A stretch of 64,000 nucleotides of DNA from Gonocerus acuteangulatus (GCA_946811695.1 OX328128.1:74010531-74074530); one strand, 5' to 3'. Positions 20,663 through 31,990 are shown, numbered from the stretch's first letter. Translations and numbers: made by a program. The notes: generated from the sequence alone by a model not told the origin.

Positions 20663-21290
20663 TTATACCAGCTGTCTGTCTGTAGGTTTGTTCCTTATAC
20701 AAATCTGAACCGTTTGACCAATTTTGACTAAACTTGGGACACAGGCGGGTCTTGATATGGGGGGAATCATAGGCTAGGTTAAATTGTCCATCAGCTGTCT
20801 GTCTGTCTGTTTGTTCCTTATACAAATACACACCGTTTGACCAATTCTAACAAAACGTGGCAAATCAGTAGGTCTTGATCCTGGGATTGGCATAGACTAT
20901 GTCAAAATCATTAATCAGCTGTCTATCTGTCTGTTTGTTTATTATACAAATCCACACAGTTTGACCGATTTTGACAAAATTTGACACACAGGTCGGTCTT
21001 GATCCGGGGAGTGTCATAGGGTAGTTCAAAATAGTATATCAGCTGTTTGCTTAACTGTTTATTCCTTATACAAATCCACACGATTTGACCGATTTTGATC
21101 AAACATGGTATATAGGTAGTTTATTATCCGGGGAGTGTCATAGGCTACGTCAAAATCGTCTATCAGCTGTCTGTCGGCATGTTTGTTCTTACATTAATTC
21201 ACACCATTTTACCGATTTTGACCAAACTTGGCACACAGGTAGGTCTTGGTCCGGGGAATGCACTTGACTAAGGTCAAAAAGGTCTTTCAT
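20663..21290 (+). repeat. About 124-bp tandem array inside hAT copy 1
   Basis: Five units begin with CAGCTGT at about 20669, 20791, 20918, 21041 and 21164, each with TCCTTATACAAATC, CGTTTGACCGATTTTGAC, TTGGCACACAGGTAGGTC and GGGGAGTGTCATAGG blocks. The same array is in copy 2 (about 23545-24165). Confidence 0.85.
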
Positions 21291-21418
21291 CTGTCAAATA
21301 TCAAGCAGTAAGAAGAACTTTATGCAGACTCCAAAGACCCTGGTCTTATATGAAGTACAAAAGCCAGTAGGTATGCGGCAACTAAATTTTAATTGATACT
21401 TAGAAAATAGTAATGAGA

Positions 21419-21938
21419 TCCCCAAAAAAAACATAAACGTGAAATAAAGGCCAAGTCCCCCCCCCCAAAAAAAATATTGGCAATACAAGAAGATGATACA
21501 AGAAAGATATGGCCAAGTTCATTACTTAGAAAGACCTATTAATTACTTACTAAGAACAATAAAGACACAACTGACCTTTAAAAATAACAATAAAAATACT
21601 TTTATCCAGTTACTAAAATATAAATTTCTTCAACCAGGTATATTCTTAAACTTGGCAATGTTTGATTTTCTCTCTAAAGATAATTTCGGCACAAATAAAA
21701 CATTGCCAAGTTTAATAATATACCTGGTTGAGGAAATTTATATTTTAGTACCTGGATAAAAGTATTTTTATCGTTGTTTTTAAAGGTCAGTTGAAGTGTC
21801 TTTACTGTACTTAGTAAGTAACTAATAGGTCTTCTAAGTAATGAACTTGGACATTTCTTTCTTGTATCATCTCTTGTATTGGCAAATATTTTTGGGGGGA
21901 ACTTGGCCTCTATTTCACATTTATGTTTTTTGGGGGAT
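21419..21938. repeat. Foldback with about 245-bp arms nested in hAT copy 1
   Basis: The left arm 21419-21663 (ending AAACTTGGCAATGTTT) is the reverse complement of 21698-21938 (starting AAACATTGCCAAGTTT), with a 34-nt loop. The outer part of each arm is a piece of non-LTR ORF2 (SPKKHK-EIEAKF coding on -), also seen unduplicated at 12.75 kb. The structure would give a long hairpin RNA on either strand. Confidence 0.85.
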
Positions 21939-22887
21939 GCGTTTAATACTAATGATATTTATTAATGACTATTAGATTCGAAATATGCAATTAAAAAATT
22001 CACCTTGAATAAAATGTCAAGGTCAATTTTGCGGGGGTTAATATGGGGGTTATTTTCCCCGATTTCGCATTGGAGAATATTATGGTTAAGTTTTGGATGG
22101 TCCTGTTTAAAAAAAAAATCGTAATTGAAAGTGATGGTGCGTAAGACGAGCTACCATTTGTAATGTGTAGTAAATGTTAACATATTTTTTATACGGTGCT
22201 AGTCCACGTATTTCAAGGAAACATAATATATTTTTAAAACAACAGCGTTTCCACATATTATGTGGATTAGAGTAGAGCTGGAAAACTCTACATCTTAAAT
22301 GCTGATATTAGAAACAGGAAAAAACGCGCGTGAATGTGAATGACAAAATAATAAAATAAAAATAAAAAAAAACTTTACCAAGAACGTGTTTTTACATTCG
22401 GCAGGACAGGATTAACGGTTATATCTGCCTTTATTTATGTTTTTTTTTTTTTCTTTTATCACCTTAAAAAAATGTTTATTTCTTATATTACCTTTATTAC
22501 TGATTCTTCTGGATTTTAATAGAGACTGTATTACATTGTTTTTGTTTACGTTACAATTGTATAGTCACTGTAGTTTCGTTGAGTTGTAAGTAATACAGTG
22601 GACTTCATTACACATGGCGAGGCGAACCAGTATATAACGTAGTTATTCACGGCGATACCGATACCAAACCTGCAATACTCCACGATGCCGATGCCAAACC
22701 CCTCTGTACTCGGCGATGCCGATGCCAAATATTATTTTACTCGGCGATGCCGATGCGGCACGATGCCGATGCCGGTGTTCGGAATGAGTATGAGTACACA
22801 TAAAGTAATCGAGGTACTCGTCCCATGAGTATACCTACTCGTGATTACGCGATGCCATACTTACTCGTGCAGGTCTCTAGTAGGAAC

Positions 22888-25244
22888 TAGAGAACTGCAC
22901 GGATAAGTAAAAAGTAATCGGATAAATAATCGCCGAGTATAAAACGGACGATGCGAGTACATACTCGGCATCGTTTCGAATTGGCATCGCCGAGTTTAAA
23001 CTGGACGATGCGAGTACATTCTCGGCATCGTCCGGACTTGGCATCGTCGATTACTTTACATTACGATTACGAGTAATACTCGTGAGTACTGCATCGTAAT
23101 CATCGTAAATAACTGTCGACTTTTCGACATGTCGATACAGGAGGCAAGATAAGCAACAGATGAATTAGGTAGTAAATAAGGGGATTATAGAGTATTTTTT
23201 TTTTCTTTCTGAAAATAGTTTCTGAAATATTAGCGATCGAAAATCGGGATTTATAGGACTCACTGACACATAGGAGACATTTCCCATGATGCTAAAGACT
23301 TGAAATTTTGCAGGATGATAGATATGAAGGTGTTATTAAAGGAAAAAATAGAAAAATCCTGAAAAGGTGTGTTTAACGCCGCTTCTGGAGCGGTGTCGTG
23401 CCAGTTTTGTACTTCCTTGGGAAACCCGTCATTCCGTCCGAAACCCATGATGTGGGGTATCAAATGAATCGTCTCGGAATGAAGAATTTATATTTGATGT
23501 TTTAAGAAACATTTAGAAGCATATAGGCTTGGTCAAAATCTTATACCAGCTGTCTGTCTGTAGGTTTGTTCCTTATACAAATCTGAACCGTTTGACCAAT
23601 TTTGACTAAACTTGGGGCACAGGCGGGTCTTGATATGGGGGGAATCATAGGCTAGGTTAAATTGTCCATCAGCTGTCTGTCTGTCTGTTTGTTCCTTATA
23701 CAAATACACACCGTTTGACCGATTCTAACAAAACTTTGCAAATCAGTAGGTCTTGATCCTGGCATAGACTATGTCAAAATCATTAATCAGCTGTCTATCT
23801 GTCTGTTTGATTATTATACAAATCCACACAGTTTGACCGATTTTGACAAAATTTGACACACAGGTCGGTCTTGATCCGGGGATTGTCATAGGGTAGTTCA
23901 AAATAGTCTATCAGCTGTTTGCTTAACTGTTTATTCCTTATACAAATCCACACGATTTGACCGATTTTGATCAAACATGGTATATAGGTAGTTTATTATC
24001 CGGGGAGTGTCATAGGCTACGTCAAAATCGTCTATCAGCTGTCTGTCGGCATGTTTGTTCTTACACTAATTCACACCATTTTACCGATTTTGACCAAACG
24101 TGGCACACAGGTAGGTCTTGGTCCGGGGAATGCACTTGACTAAGGTCAAAAAGGTCTTTCATCTGTCAAATATCAAGCAGTAAGAAGAACTTTATGCAGA
24201 CTCCAAAGACCCTGGTCTTATATGAAGTACAAAAGCCAGTAGGTATGGGGCAACTAAATTTTAATTGATACTTAGAAAATAGTAATGAGATCCCAAAAAA
24301 AAAACATAAATGTGCAATAGAGGCCAAGTTTCCCCCCCCCCACCCAAAAAAATATTGGCAATACAAGAAGATGATACAAGAAAGATATGTCCAAGTTCAT
24401 TACTTAGAAAGACCTATTAATTACTTACTAAGAACAATAAAGACACAACTGACCTTTAAAAATAACAATAAAAATACTTTTATCCAGTTACTAAAATATA
24501 AATTTCTTCAACCAGGTATATTCTTAAACTTGGCAATGTTTAATTTTCTCTCTAAAGATAATTTCGGCACAAATAAAACATTGCCAAGTTTAATAATATA
24601 CCTGGTTGAGGAAATTTATATTTTAGTACCTGGATAAAAGTATTTTTATCGTTGTTTTTAAAGGTCAGTTGAAGTGTCTTTACTGTTCTTAGTAAGTAAC
24701 TAATAGGTCTTCTAAGTAATGAACTTGGACATTTCTTTCTTGTATCATCTCTTGTATTGGCAAATATTTTTGGGGGGAACTTGGCCTCTATTTCACATTT
24801 ATGTTTTTTTTTTTTTCTTTTATCACCTTAAAAAAATGTTTATTTTTTTATATTACCTTTATTACTGATTCTTCTGGATTTTAATATAGACTTTATTACA
24901 TTGTTTTTGTTTACGTTACAATTGTGTAGTCAATGTAGTTTCGTTGAGTTGTAAGTAATACAGTGGACTTCATTACACATGGCGAGGCGAACCAGTATAT
25001 AACGTAGTTATTCACGGCGATACCGATACCAAACCTGCAATACTCCACGATGCCGATGCCAAACCCCTCTGTACTCGGCGATGCCGATGCCAAATGTTAT
25101 TTTACTCGGCGATGCCGATGCGGCACGATGCCGATGCCGGTGTTCGGAATGAGTATGAGTACACATAAAGTAATCGAGGTACTCGTCCCATGAGTATACC
25201 TACTCGTGATTACGCGATGCCATACTTACTCGTGCAGGTCTCTA
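22888..25244. mobile_element. Non-autonomous hAT-type element, copy 2 (2357 bp)
   Basis: It begins immediately after the shared GTAGGAAC at 22880-22887 and ends before a third GTAGGAAC at 25245-25252. It is nearly identical to copy 1 and in the same orientation. It lacks about 511 bp corresponding to roughly 21932-22445; the breakpoints fall in the repeated word ATTTATGTTTTTT. Confidence 0.85.
24290..24808. repeat. Foldback nested in hAT copy 2
   Basis: Same structure as in copy 1. The central arms are AAACTTGGCAATGTTT (24526-24541) and its inverse from 24576. The outer right arm is cut short by the internal deletion. Confidence 0.8.
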
Positions 25245-25245
25245 G

Positions 25246-25710
25246 TAGGAACACACTTACTGAAGAGCGGAGCAGGGAGATTCAGAGCGAACCATGGAGG
25301 CCTAGGGGTTAGAAACACACATACAGAAGAGCGGAGCGGGGAGATTCAGAGCGCACCATGGAAGCCTAGGGGGTAGAAACACACATACTGAAGAGCGGAG
25401 CGGGGAGATTCAGAGCGCACAATGGAAGCCTAGGGGGTAGAAACACACATACTGAAGAGCGGAGCGGGGAGATTCAGAGCGCACAATGGAAGCCTAGGGG
25501 GTAGAAACACACATACTGAAGAGCGGAGCGGGGAGATTCAGAGCGCACAATAGAAGCCTAGGGGGTAGAAACACACATGCTGAAGAGCGGAGCGGGGAGA
25601 TTAAGAGCGAACCATGGAGGCCTAGGGGGTAGAAACACACATACTGAAGAGCGGAGTGGGGAGATTCAGAGCGCACCATGGAAGCCTAGGGGGTAGAAAC
25701 ACACATAAGG
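25246..25710 (+). repeat. 64-bp minisatellite, right block (7 units plus a partial)
   Basis: Units start at 25246, 25310, 25374, 25438, 25502, 25566, 25630 and 25694, the same 64-bp unit and strand as at 19621. The first unit is completed by the TSD of the hAT insertion, showing that the hAT elements interrupted a pre-existing array. Confidence 0.95.
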
Positions 25711-26794
25711 AGTATGAACTCAATCATGTGCTAAATCATAGCTGCTGACCCAAATAAACAAACTCCAAAATCGTAGGCATTCAAATCTAGACGATTTTTG
25801 GCGTTTTGAAATAAAAATAAAATGTCTAATGAATAGGCGAGTTTAGGCAAAATCTGATGACGTAGTAAATAGGACAATCTACTCCTAAAATAGTACCAAA
25901 TGGTATTTTCCGGGCAAGTACTGGCGTTTTGAGAATTCAATTAAATAGAATTATTGTCTGCTCAATATTAAAAAAAAATTAGAATGTTTAAAAACTTTTT
26001 CTGCCAGTTTCTTTGTTTATTATAATACCCTTAATATGTACCTACGGGAAGCAACAATAATTTATAAAATGAAATGAGACAAACATGAACAAGAGTTCAC
26101 GACCAACTAAATAAGCCAAGGTTTTGTTCGACATTGTAATTATAGCCAGGCCGGCATATATAATACCAATGCATGTTATTGCATTGGTTTTATGTAAAAA
26201 ACATTACAAGCTAAAACTCAATCTGCTCAATTGAAAAGTTTTTATTTTACACTAAAAATACAATCATAATTCAAAATTAAGGTTTATTTTATTATTCCTT
26301 AATGTCCAACATATTTGTGGGATCGCCCGCTCCCAAACGCTTGAGAAAACAAACTTTGTTCCAAAGTAAATTGCTGCGCTCCGCTCTGCTCGCAACCGCT
26401 GCTTGTTTACACGGTGCCATTGGATTGCATGGAATTGATTTTGTCGCTCCAAATCGCCCCGCTCCGCTCCGCTATGTGTGTGTTTCTACCCTATGAATAG
26501 GGCATTCTGTGGTGCCCATAATTGACGACCTCCATGAATAGGCACAAAAATGCTATCTTGATCGTCTGTTCAAGCTCAAGCAGCCTGAAAAATAGAACGA
26601 TTTTGATGAAATATGGCGTAGAAATAGTTCATTCGATTGAAAATGCCATGTTCGTTAACCAACTGAATCCACCAACTGGAAAATTGTTAGTTGGGAGAAG
26701 TTCTTAGCGCACAGATCTCAAGGAGCGTGGGAGTGAGAGGGAAAGAAATAGAAAGAGGTAGAGAGACGAAGGGATTAAAACCCTAACTCCCTTA

Positions 26795-26850
<56 letters not shown>

Positions 26851-27130
26851 AAAATGGACATTTTTAATAACAATTCGAAACTGTGTTTGAGACGATTTGA
26901 AGGCAATAAGCGTTTCCTTTTATTTTGCCCCAAGAAGGAGTATTCTTAGAAATCTGTAGGAAATATGAGTCTCACGAGGGTCTCATAATAAAGCCGCAAG
27001 TCTCATAATGGAGACGGACTTATTGGTTTTCGTTTTTCTTTCGCGGCATATTGTCTTCACGCTTAACGAATGAGATGAATCTGGATTCTAATAAGCACTT
27101 CAGTATCTTTCGCTTAATTTCTATCCCTCT
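25711..27130. other. Intergenic sequence with an inverted relative of the minisatellite end
   Basis: No gene seen. At about 26440-26495, CGCCCCGCTCCGCTCCGCT then GTGTGTTTCTACCC is the inverse of the minisatellite unit start. Around 26520-26700 is a fragment with TTTTGATGAAATATGG and CCAACTGGAAAATTG wording that recurs at 32.1 and 37.1 kb. A TA tract lies at 26797-26848. Confidence 0.5.
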
Positions 27131-27169
27131 ATCGCTTCATTCATCACTCTCTTTCTGAATCCTCTATCT

Positions 27170-28430
27170 CTCCCTCACTCCTTCTATCACTCTCTCTATA
27201 ACCTCTATCTCTCTCTCTTATCGCTCCCTCGCTCCATCCGTCACTCTATTTCTCTCCCTTTATCTCTCCCTTGCTCCGTCCGTCGCTCTATTTCTCTCCC
27301 GTTATCGCTACCTCGCTCCATCCGACACTCTATTTCTCTCCCTTGCTCCATCCGTCGCTCTATTTCTCTCCCGTTATCGCTACCTCGCTCCATCCGACAC
27401 TCTATTTCTCTCCCTTTATCTCTCCCTTGCTCCATCCGTCGCTCAATTTCCCTCCCTTCATCGCTCCCTTGCTCCATCCGTCGCTCTATTTCTCTCCCGT
27501 TTTCGCTACCTCGCTCCATCCGACACTCTATTTCTCTCCCTTTATCTCTCCCTTGCTCCATCCGTCGCTCAATTTCCCTCCCTTTATCGCTACCTCGCTC
27601 CATCCGTCACTCCATTTCCATCCCTATCGCTTCCTCGCTCCATCCGTTACTCTATTTCTGTCCCTATCGCTCCCTCGGTCCATTCACTCCCACCATCCCT
27701 CTGACCCAGTCCTACTATTGCTTCATCACTCCCACCATCACTCTCACCCACTCCTACTATTTCTCTCACACACTACCACATTCCCTCTTACCTCTCTCGT
27801 TCCTATTCCCTCTATTACTTCTCCCCTCTCACCGACTCCCACCATGCTTTTCACCCACTCCCACTATTGCTTCCTCACTCCCACCATTCATTTCACCCCC
27901 ACCCACTATTGCTTCCTCATCCCATCATTCATCTCCCCACACCCACTATTGCTTACTCACTCCCACCATTCATCTCACCCACACCCACTATTGCTTACTC
28001 ACTCCCACCATTCATCTCACCCACACCCACTATTGCTTCCTCCCCCCTACCATCCCTCTCATTCACACCCACTATTGCTTCCTCAATCCCACCAATCCTC
28101 TCACCCACATCCACTATTGCTTCCTCACTCCCACCATTCATCTCACCCACACCCATTATTGCTTTCTTACTCCCACCATTCATCTCACCCGTATCCACTA
28201 TTGCTTCCTCACTCCCACCATTCGTCTCACTCACACCCACTATTGCTTCCTCCCCCCTACCATCCCTCTCACCCACTCTCACTATTGCTTTATCACTCCC
28301 ATCATTTATATAGCTCCCTTCTTCAAAGCATTCGCACTCCTTCTCCTACTCACCATTCATTGCTCATTTACTCATCCAACCATACTGTACCCTTCTACCT
28401 CTCTCTCTACTCTCCTTCTCTCTCATTCTG
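27170..28430 (+). repeat. Pyrimidine-rich 42-bp minisatellites
   Basis: Two successive arrays. At 27231-27640, GCTCCATCCG recurs mostly every 42 bases (27231, 27273, 27315, 27345, 27387). From 27850 to 28310, a CTCCCACCATTCATCTCACC / CACACCCACTATTGCTTCC unit repeats with about 42-base period. Because 42 is a multiple of 3, a 386-codon ORF (HSHHSSHPHPLLLP repeats) stays open; it has no coding features and I do not call it a gene. Confidence 0.85.
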
Positions 28431-29040
28431 AGTAAAATGCCTACGAATGCTTGATAAAGAAAACTAGCCAAGTTGACGCAACCCTCCTGCAAGAATACCC
28501 AACCACACTACAAACTCCTAAAACCCCAAACAACCCCATGATTAAAACTCCACCTCTACGACGTCGAATTAAATACCCCACCCTGAACCCTAACGAATCC
28601 GTCTCCATCCCGTACTTAGAGCACCTCAGGGAGTCATTACTTCTAATAGGGCTAATTAATACTAACCTTCCACCCTTATAACGGCGAACGTGGAACTTTA
28701 ATACCCTCCCGAGTGGAAAAGCTTGTAGGTGGGTTCGAGTCCCAACGGAGCAGGAGACCAGCTTCTTGGTGTTTCCTTTCTTACTGCAACTGCCATATCA
28801 AATTTCAAGAGGAAATTAGCCAAGCAAATTCGTCAATATGGTTAGTTTACGCCGCAATCCTAAAATCTTTTCCTTGAAACGACCAAAATAAATACGAAAT
28901 AATCATGAACAAAAATTCAATGAGGCATATTAGCAATGTATGTCCGTAGTAATCACACCTACGAGCTTGTACAATCATTTTTTATGGGATTACGACAAAC
29001 CAAGTTTCGTGGCGAAGGAAATAAATGTTGGCCACTATCG
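28431..29040. other. Intergenic sequence
   Basis: No gene seen. At 28728-28750, GTGGGTTCGAGTCCCAACG resembles a pol III B box, perhaps a decayed SINE, but no convincing A box precedes it. Confidence 0.4.
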
Positions 29041-29160
29041 TGTTTTCAGACACACACACGCATAGATACATATATATACACATATATAGGTGTGTGTGTG
29101 TGTTTGTCTGTTAACACGATAGCGGCCACAAATTTTTTTTCTCCACGGAAGTTTGTGTTA
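29005..29160. repeat. Head-to-head repeat ends around an AC/TA/GT microsatellite
   Basis: GTTTCGTGGCGAAGGAAATA then GGCCACTATCGTG then (AC)n lead into TATATA, then (GT)n, then AACACGATAGCGGCC and TTCTCCACGGAAGTTTGTG. The outer parts are inverted copies of the motif that also precedes the TA tracts at 3.76 and 41.57 kb. Confidence 0.75.
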
Positions 29161-29442
29161 AGTATTCCCATAACAAACGATTGGTCGGGTTAAACAAATA
29201 TAATTTGAAGTATTTTTAATGTATTATAACCAATGGTAATTGGTAATATTTTAGCGCGGTTCCCCCCTCGCTTTGAACTATGTATATATACCACTATATC
29301 TATAGTAGTAGACCAATCTGAGTGGTAGCTGACCACATTGGGCATCAGCATTCTAATAAAACCAATAATAGGCTATTTCTAACAACAACAAAATTATTTG
29401 ATCTTTTTTTTTTTTTTGGGGGGAATTATTGGTGGGCTTATA

Positions 29443-30311
29443 CAGTAGAACTCGGATAATTCGAACTTCTAGGGACTGATGAAAAAGTTCGAATTATCCA
29501 AAATTGTAATTACAAACGTTTTTAAAATAAAGGGCTAAAATATCGACCTTTATATTTTCAGAGCTTTTATAAAAAGAAAAAAATACATACATTTTATTTA
29601 AAGAATAACAAAAATTGCACAAATTGATGATTGAGTACGTAAGTAATAAATGAAATTCCAAAAAAGTAAAAAATACAAGTCTATTTTTAAAAAAAAAAAA
29701 ATCTGAAATTTTTGTTTGATGATTTGTGTGAGATCACAAAAGATTCTAAAACATTTAATGATTTAAGAACATTCTCACTGACATCATTTTTACTTTTCAT
29801 AAATCGTCTTAATTCCTTCATATACAAGAGTGATTCGACTGTACTCAGAACGGGCGTTTCCTGGGTTACCTTAGACTCATCTTCATCACCTGATTCATCG
29901 TCTTCATCATCATGCTTCTGAGAACCTGCGAATCTCTTCCAGAACATCGGCGATTATTTAGGCTTCCGTTAAGTGACCACACACTGCGACATCTTCATCG
30001 ACGTTAATGAAATCTTCGCAGATTTCATTTCCGACCTCTTCCCATCCGTCAACTGATTGTAAATCGTCAACAGAATAGATGCGACTTATTCCACTTTTGT
30101 TTGAATTCCAGCTTTTTTTAAAGCAGTTACCCGATGGGGGAATATTTTTATCTGCCGCCTCTCTTTCCACTTTCCATTCGAGGTTTAGACTCGTAAAAAA
30201 TTCGAATTAACCAAGATTTTTTTACATTGTTTGTGCACTAAATTCTAGCGACTGGGAGAAATATTCGAAGATTATTTCGAATTATGGAAGTACGAAGTAT
30301 ACATGTTCCAC

Positions 30312-30313
<2 letters not shown>
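29443..30313 (-). mobile_element. pogo/Tigger-like element, internally shortened (871 bp)
   Basis: The left end is TA then CAGTAGAACTCGGATAATTC; the right end, inverted, is TA then CAGTGGAACATG. TA flanks both (29441-29442, 30314-30315). Each end also contains TTCTAG-GACTG ... TTCGAATTAT blocks. The interior keeps only the C-terminal part of a transposase. The right end abuts a TA tract. Confidence 0.7.
29690..30180 (-). pseudogene. C-terminal remnant of a Tigger/pogo transposase
   Basis: On -: KNIPPSGNCFKKSWNSNKSG, then DFINVDEDVAVCGHLTEA, a stop, then in the same frame IIADVLEEIRRFSEA; another frame continues DDEDDESGDEDE and LLYMKELRRFMKS. The NCFKK ... F-x-NVD-x-DV-x-xCG-x-LT-x-x-E-I order is the region after the DDE domain in Tigger transposases. 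The catalytic core is absent. Confidence 0.65.

Positions 30314-30316
<3 letters not shown>

Positions 30317-30385
<69 letters not shown>
30317..30385. repeat. (TA)n microsatellite
   Basis: About 69 bases of AT, directly at the right target TA of the Tigger-like element. Confidence 0.95.
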
Positions 30386-30389
<4 letters not shown>

Positions 30390-31022
30390 GTGAAATATTC
30401 CAGACGGCACTTCCTGTGCACAGAGGGCACTCTTGTGTCCTGAGTGGGTTTCCTCACTGTGGAGAGAGGGAGGAAGCACACTAACATGGGAAGTATTTGT
30501 ATGCTTACTAAATAGTATACTACCACTAATACACAACACTCTGGAAGAAAATTAATTTAATAATTGAGTAAGCTGTTCATTGCAAAAATGCAAAAAATCA
30601 AAATTATTCTATAATTATATAGGTTATTTTAAACAAGTTATTCCCTCCGTATGAGGAATGCGCATAGTTATGCAGCTCTTACGTGACGGAATTTTATGAT
30701 TGAGTACATTTCGTTATTTTAGGTTTTTAGTTATCAATATTACTTACAAACAGAAACAGTAGGTCCTGTATTTTTCTTAGTCTTCCTGAGAGTCCTCTGA
30801 GTTTCCTATCAATGTTTTCTAATATGTACAAGATAAAAGCATTTTATGGAATCGCGAAAAGATGACGCAGTTCCTTCTTGTGTGACATTTCCCTAAAACA
30901 GAGCGAAGGAAAGCCTCCCCTAACTCCTCCATATGTTGATAACGTCGATAAATGTTTCAGGAAACGTGTTTGGCATTTTCCCAACTTTTAGATGCATAGT
31001 GATCAATAATGTTAGGATATAA
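30386..31022. other. Intergenic repeat mosaic
   Basis: No gene seen. TTATGCAGCTCTTACGTGACGGAA (30672 on) and GATGACGCAGTTCC (30862 on) are copies of the CGCAGxAxCTGCG hairpin motif scattered through the window. Confidence 0.5.
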
Positions 31023-31990
31023 GTCCGACACGCAGGAACTGCGTCATCTTAGCTCGTTTTCGTTCTTATCCCTAGTGCCAATAGCACAGGAATAGAAGCA
31101 GTTATTGATACGTTTTGATCTTTCGTGAAAAATATACAATGAAATCTTAAAGAGAAGTAATATAACATTTTAAGCGCCACAACAGAAAACTTATTTTCGT
31201 ACCCCGCTTTACTAAAATACTCATTTTACTGTTAAATGCAATTAAAAAATAATAATTAATTAAAAGGTGAGATAAAGGGAGACTAAAACCCGTTAAAAAG
31301 AAAAAAACTAACAATTTTGAAGATTTAAGCCCTTATTTCTCTGATTGACATCGCCCCATTAAAAATTACATCAGGACCTTTTTTGTAAAACATTTAGTAA
31401 CCTTTCGAATGGTCACCTTCTATTTACCAAGATTTTCCAACCATTTTAAAGATAAATTAGAACATATTCTAAGATCCAAAAACATTTCAAATCTATTGAT
31501 TTTTTTTTTTTTGTTTACTTTCTTACCTCCAAAAGCAACAAAAATTTGAATAACTCAGATGTAATGAATATTAATCATCTCCGACAAGTTTAAACTTCAT
31601 CAATCGTTTCTGAACTGAAAATTAGTTTGTAAAAGTAGTTGGATCAATTTTTCTCGAAAACGGTTGCAGATATCGCTTTAAATGTGGTTTCATTCGTTTC
31701 CCTACGCTAGGCATGGGCGTATATAGAAAATAATTTCGGAGGGGCTGGGAAAATTTCGGGGGGGAGGGGGCTGAGACCATTTCCGATTAAAGGAATACTA
31801 ACAATTTAGATCTTGGAAGAGTTTTAGCCAACTTAAACCCTATTACACCCATAATAGAATATGTTTTATGAACTAAATGATCTTATTTAATTTATTTTTA
31901 AGGGTTTTATGAAATTTTTACCGATCAAATCAAAATTTCGGGGGAGCTGCAGCCCCCTCAGCCCCCCCCCCCTATATACGCCCATGACAC
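31023..31990 (+). repeat. Long repeat, inverted partner of 41805-42690
   Basis: It begins GTCCGACACGCAGGAACTGCG and runs through GAGAAGTAATATAACATTTTA, CGGTTGCAGATATCGC and CCCTATTACACCCATAATAG. The same text occurs in the opposite orientation at 41805-42690 with small differences. No coding capacity. Confidence 0.8.
31712..31986. mobile_element. Small MITE with CATGGGCGTATATAG termini
   Basis: CATGGGCGTATATAG (31712-31726) is exactly inverted at 31972-31986, flanked inside by G-rich and C-rich runs (GGGGGGGAGGGGG; GCAGCCCCCTCAGCCCC). A truncated relative is at about 41915-41985. No ORF. CTAG lies close outside both ends, but the target duplication is not clear. Confidence 0.6.

Larger units (their letters stand above)
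20012..22879. mobile_element. Non-autonomous hAT-type element, copy 1 (2868 bp)
   Basis: The ends are TAGAGAACTGCACGGATAAG and, inverted, TAGAGACCTGCACGAGTAAG. An 8-bp direct repeat GTAGGAAC flanks it (20004-20011 and 22880-22887). Eight-bp duplications with TAGAGxCCTGCACG-like ends fit the hAT superfamily. Subterminal zones hold many copies of CGGCATCG and its complement CGATGCCG, likely transposase-binding repeats. No transposase is encoded. The interior carries a 124-bp tandem array, a large foldback and a fragment of a retrotransposon ORF2. Confidence 0.85.

Noticed and set aside
21085..21267. 60-codon ORF (TDFDQTWYIGSL...) repeated in both hAT copies
   Set aside because: It is a translation of the 124-bp tandem repeat.
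27271..28431. 386-codon ORF rich in His, Ser, Leu and Pro
   Set aside because: It is kept open by 42-bp repeats; no start context, domain or splice signal, and overlapping frames are also open.
28700..28770. tRNA or SINE from the B-box-like GGGTTCGAGTCCC
   Set aside because: No acceptable A box or cloverleaf; left as unassigned.
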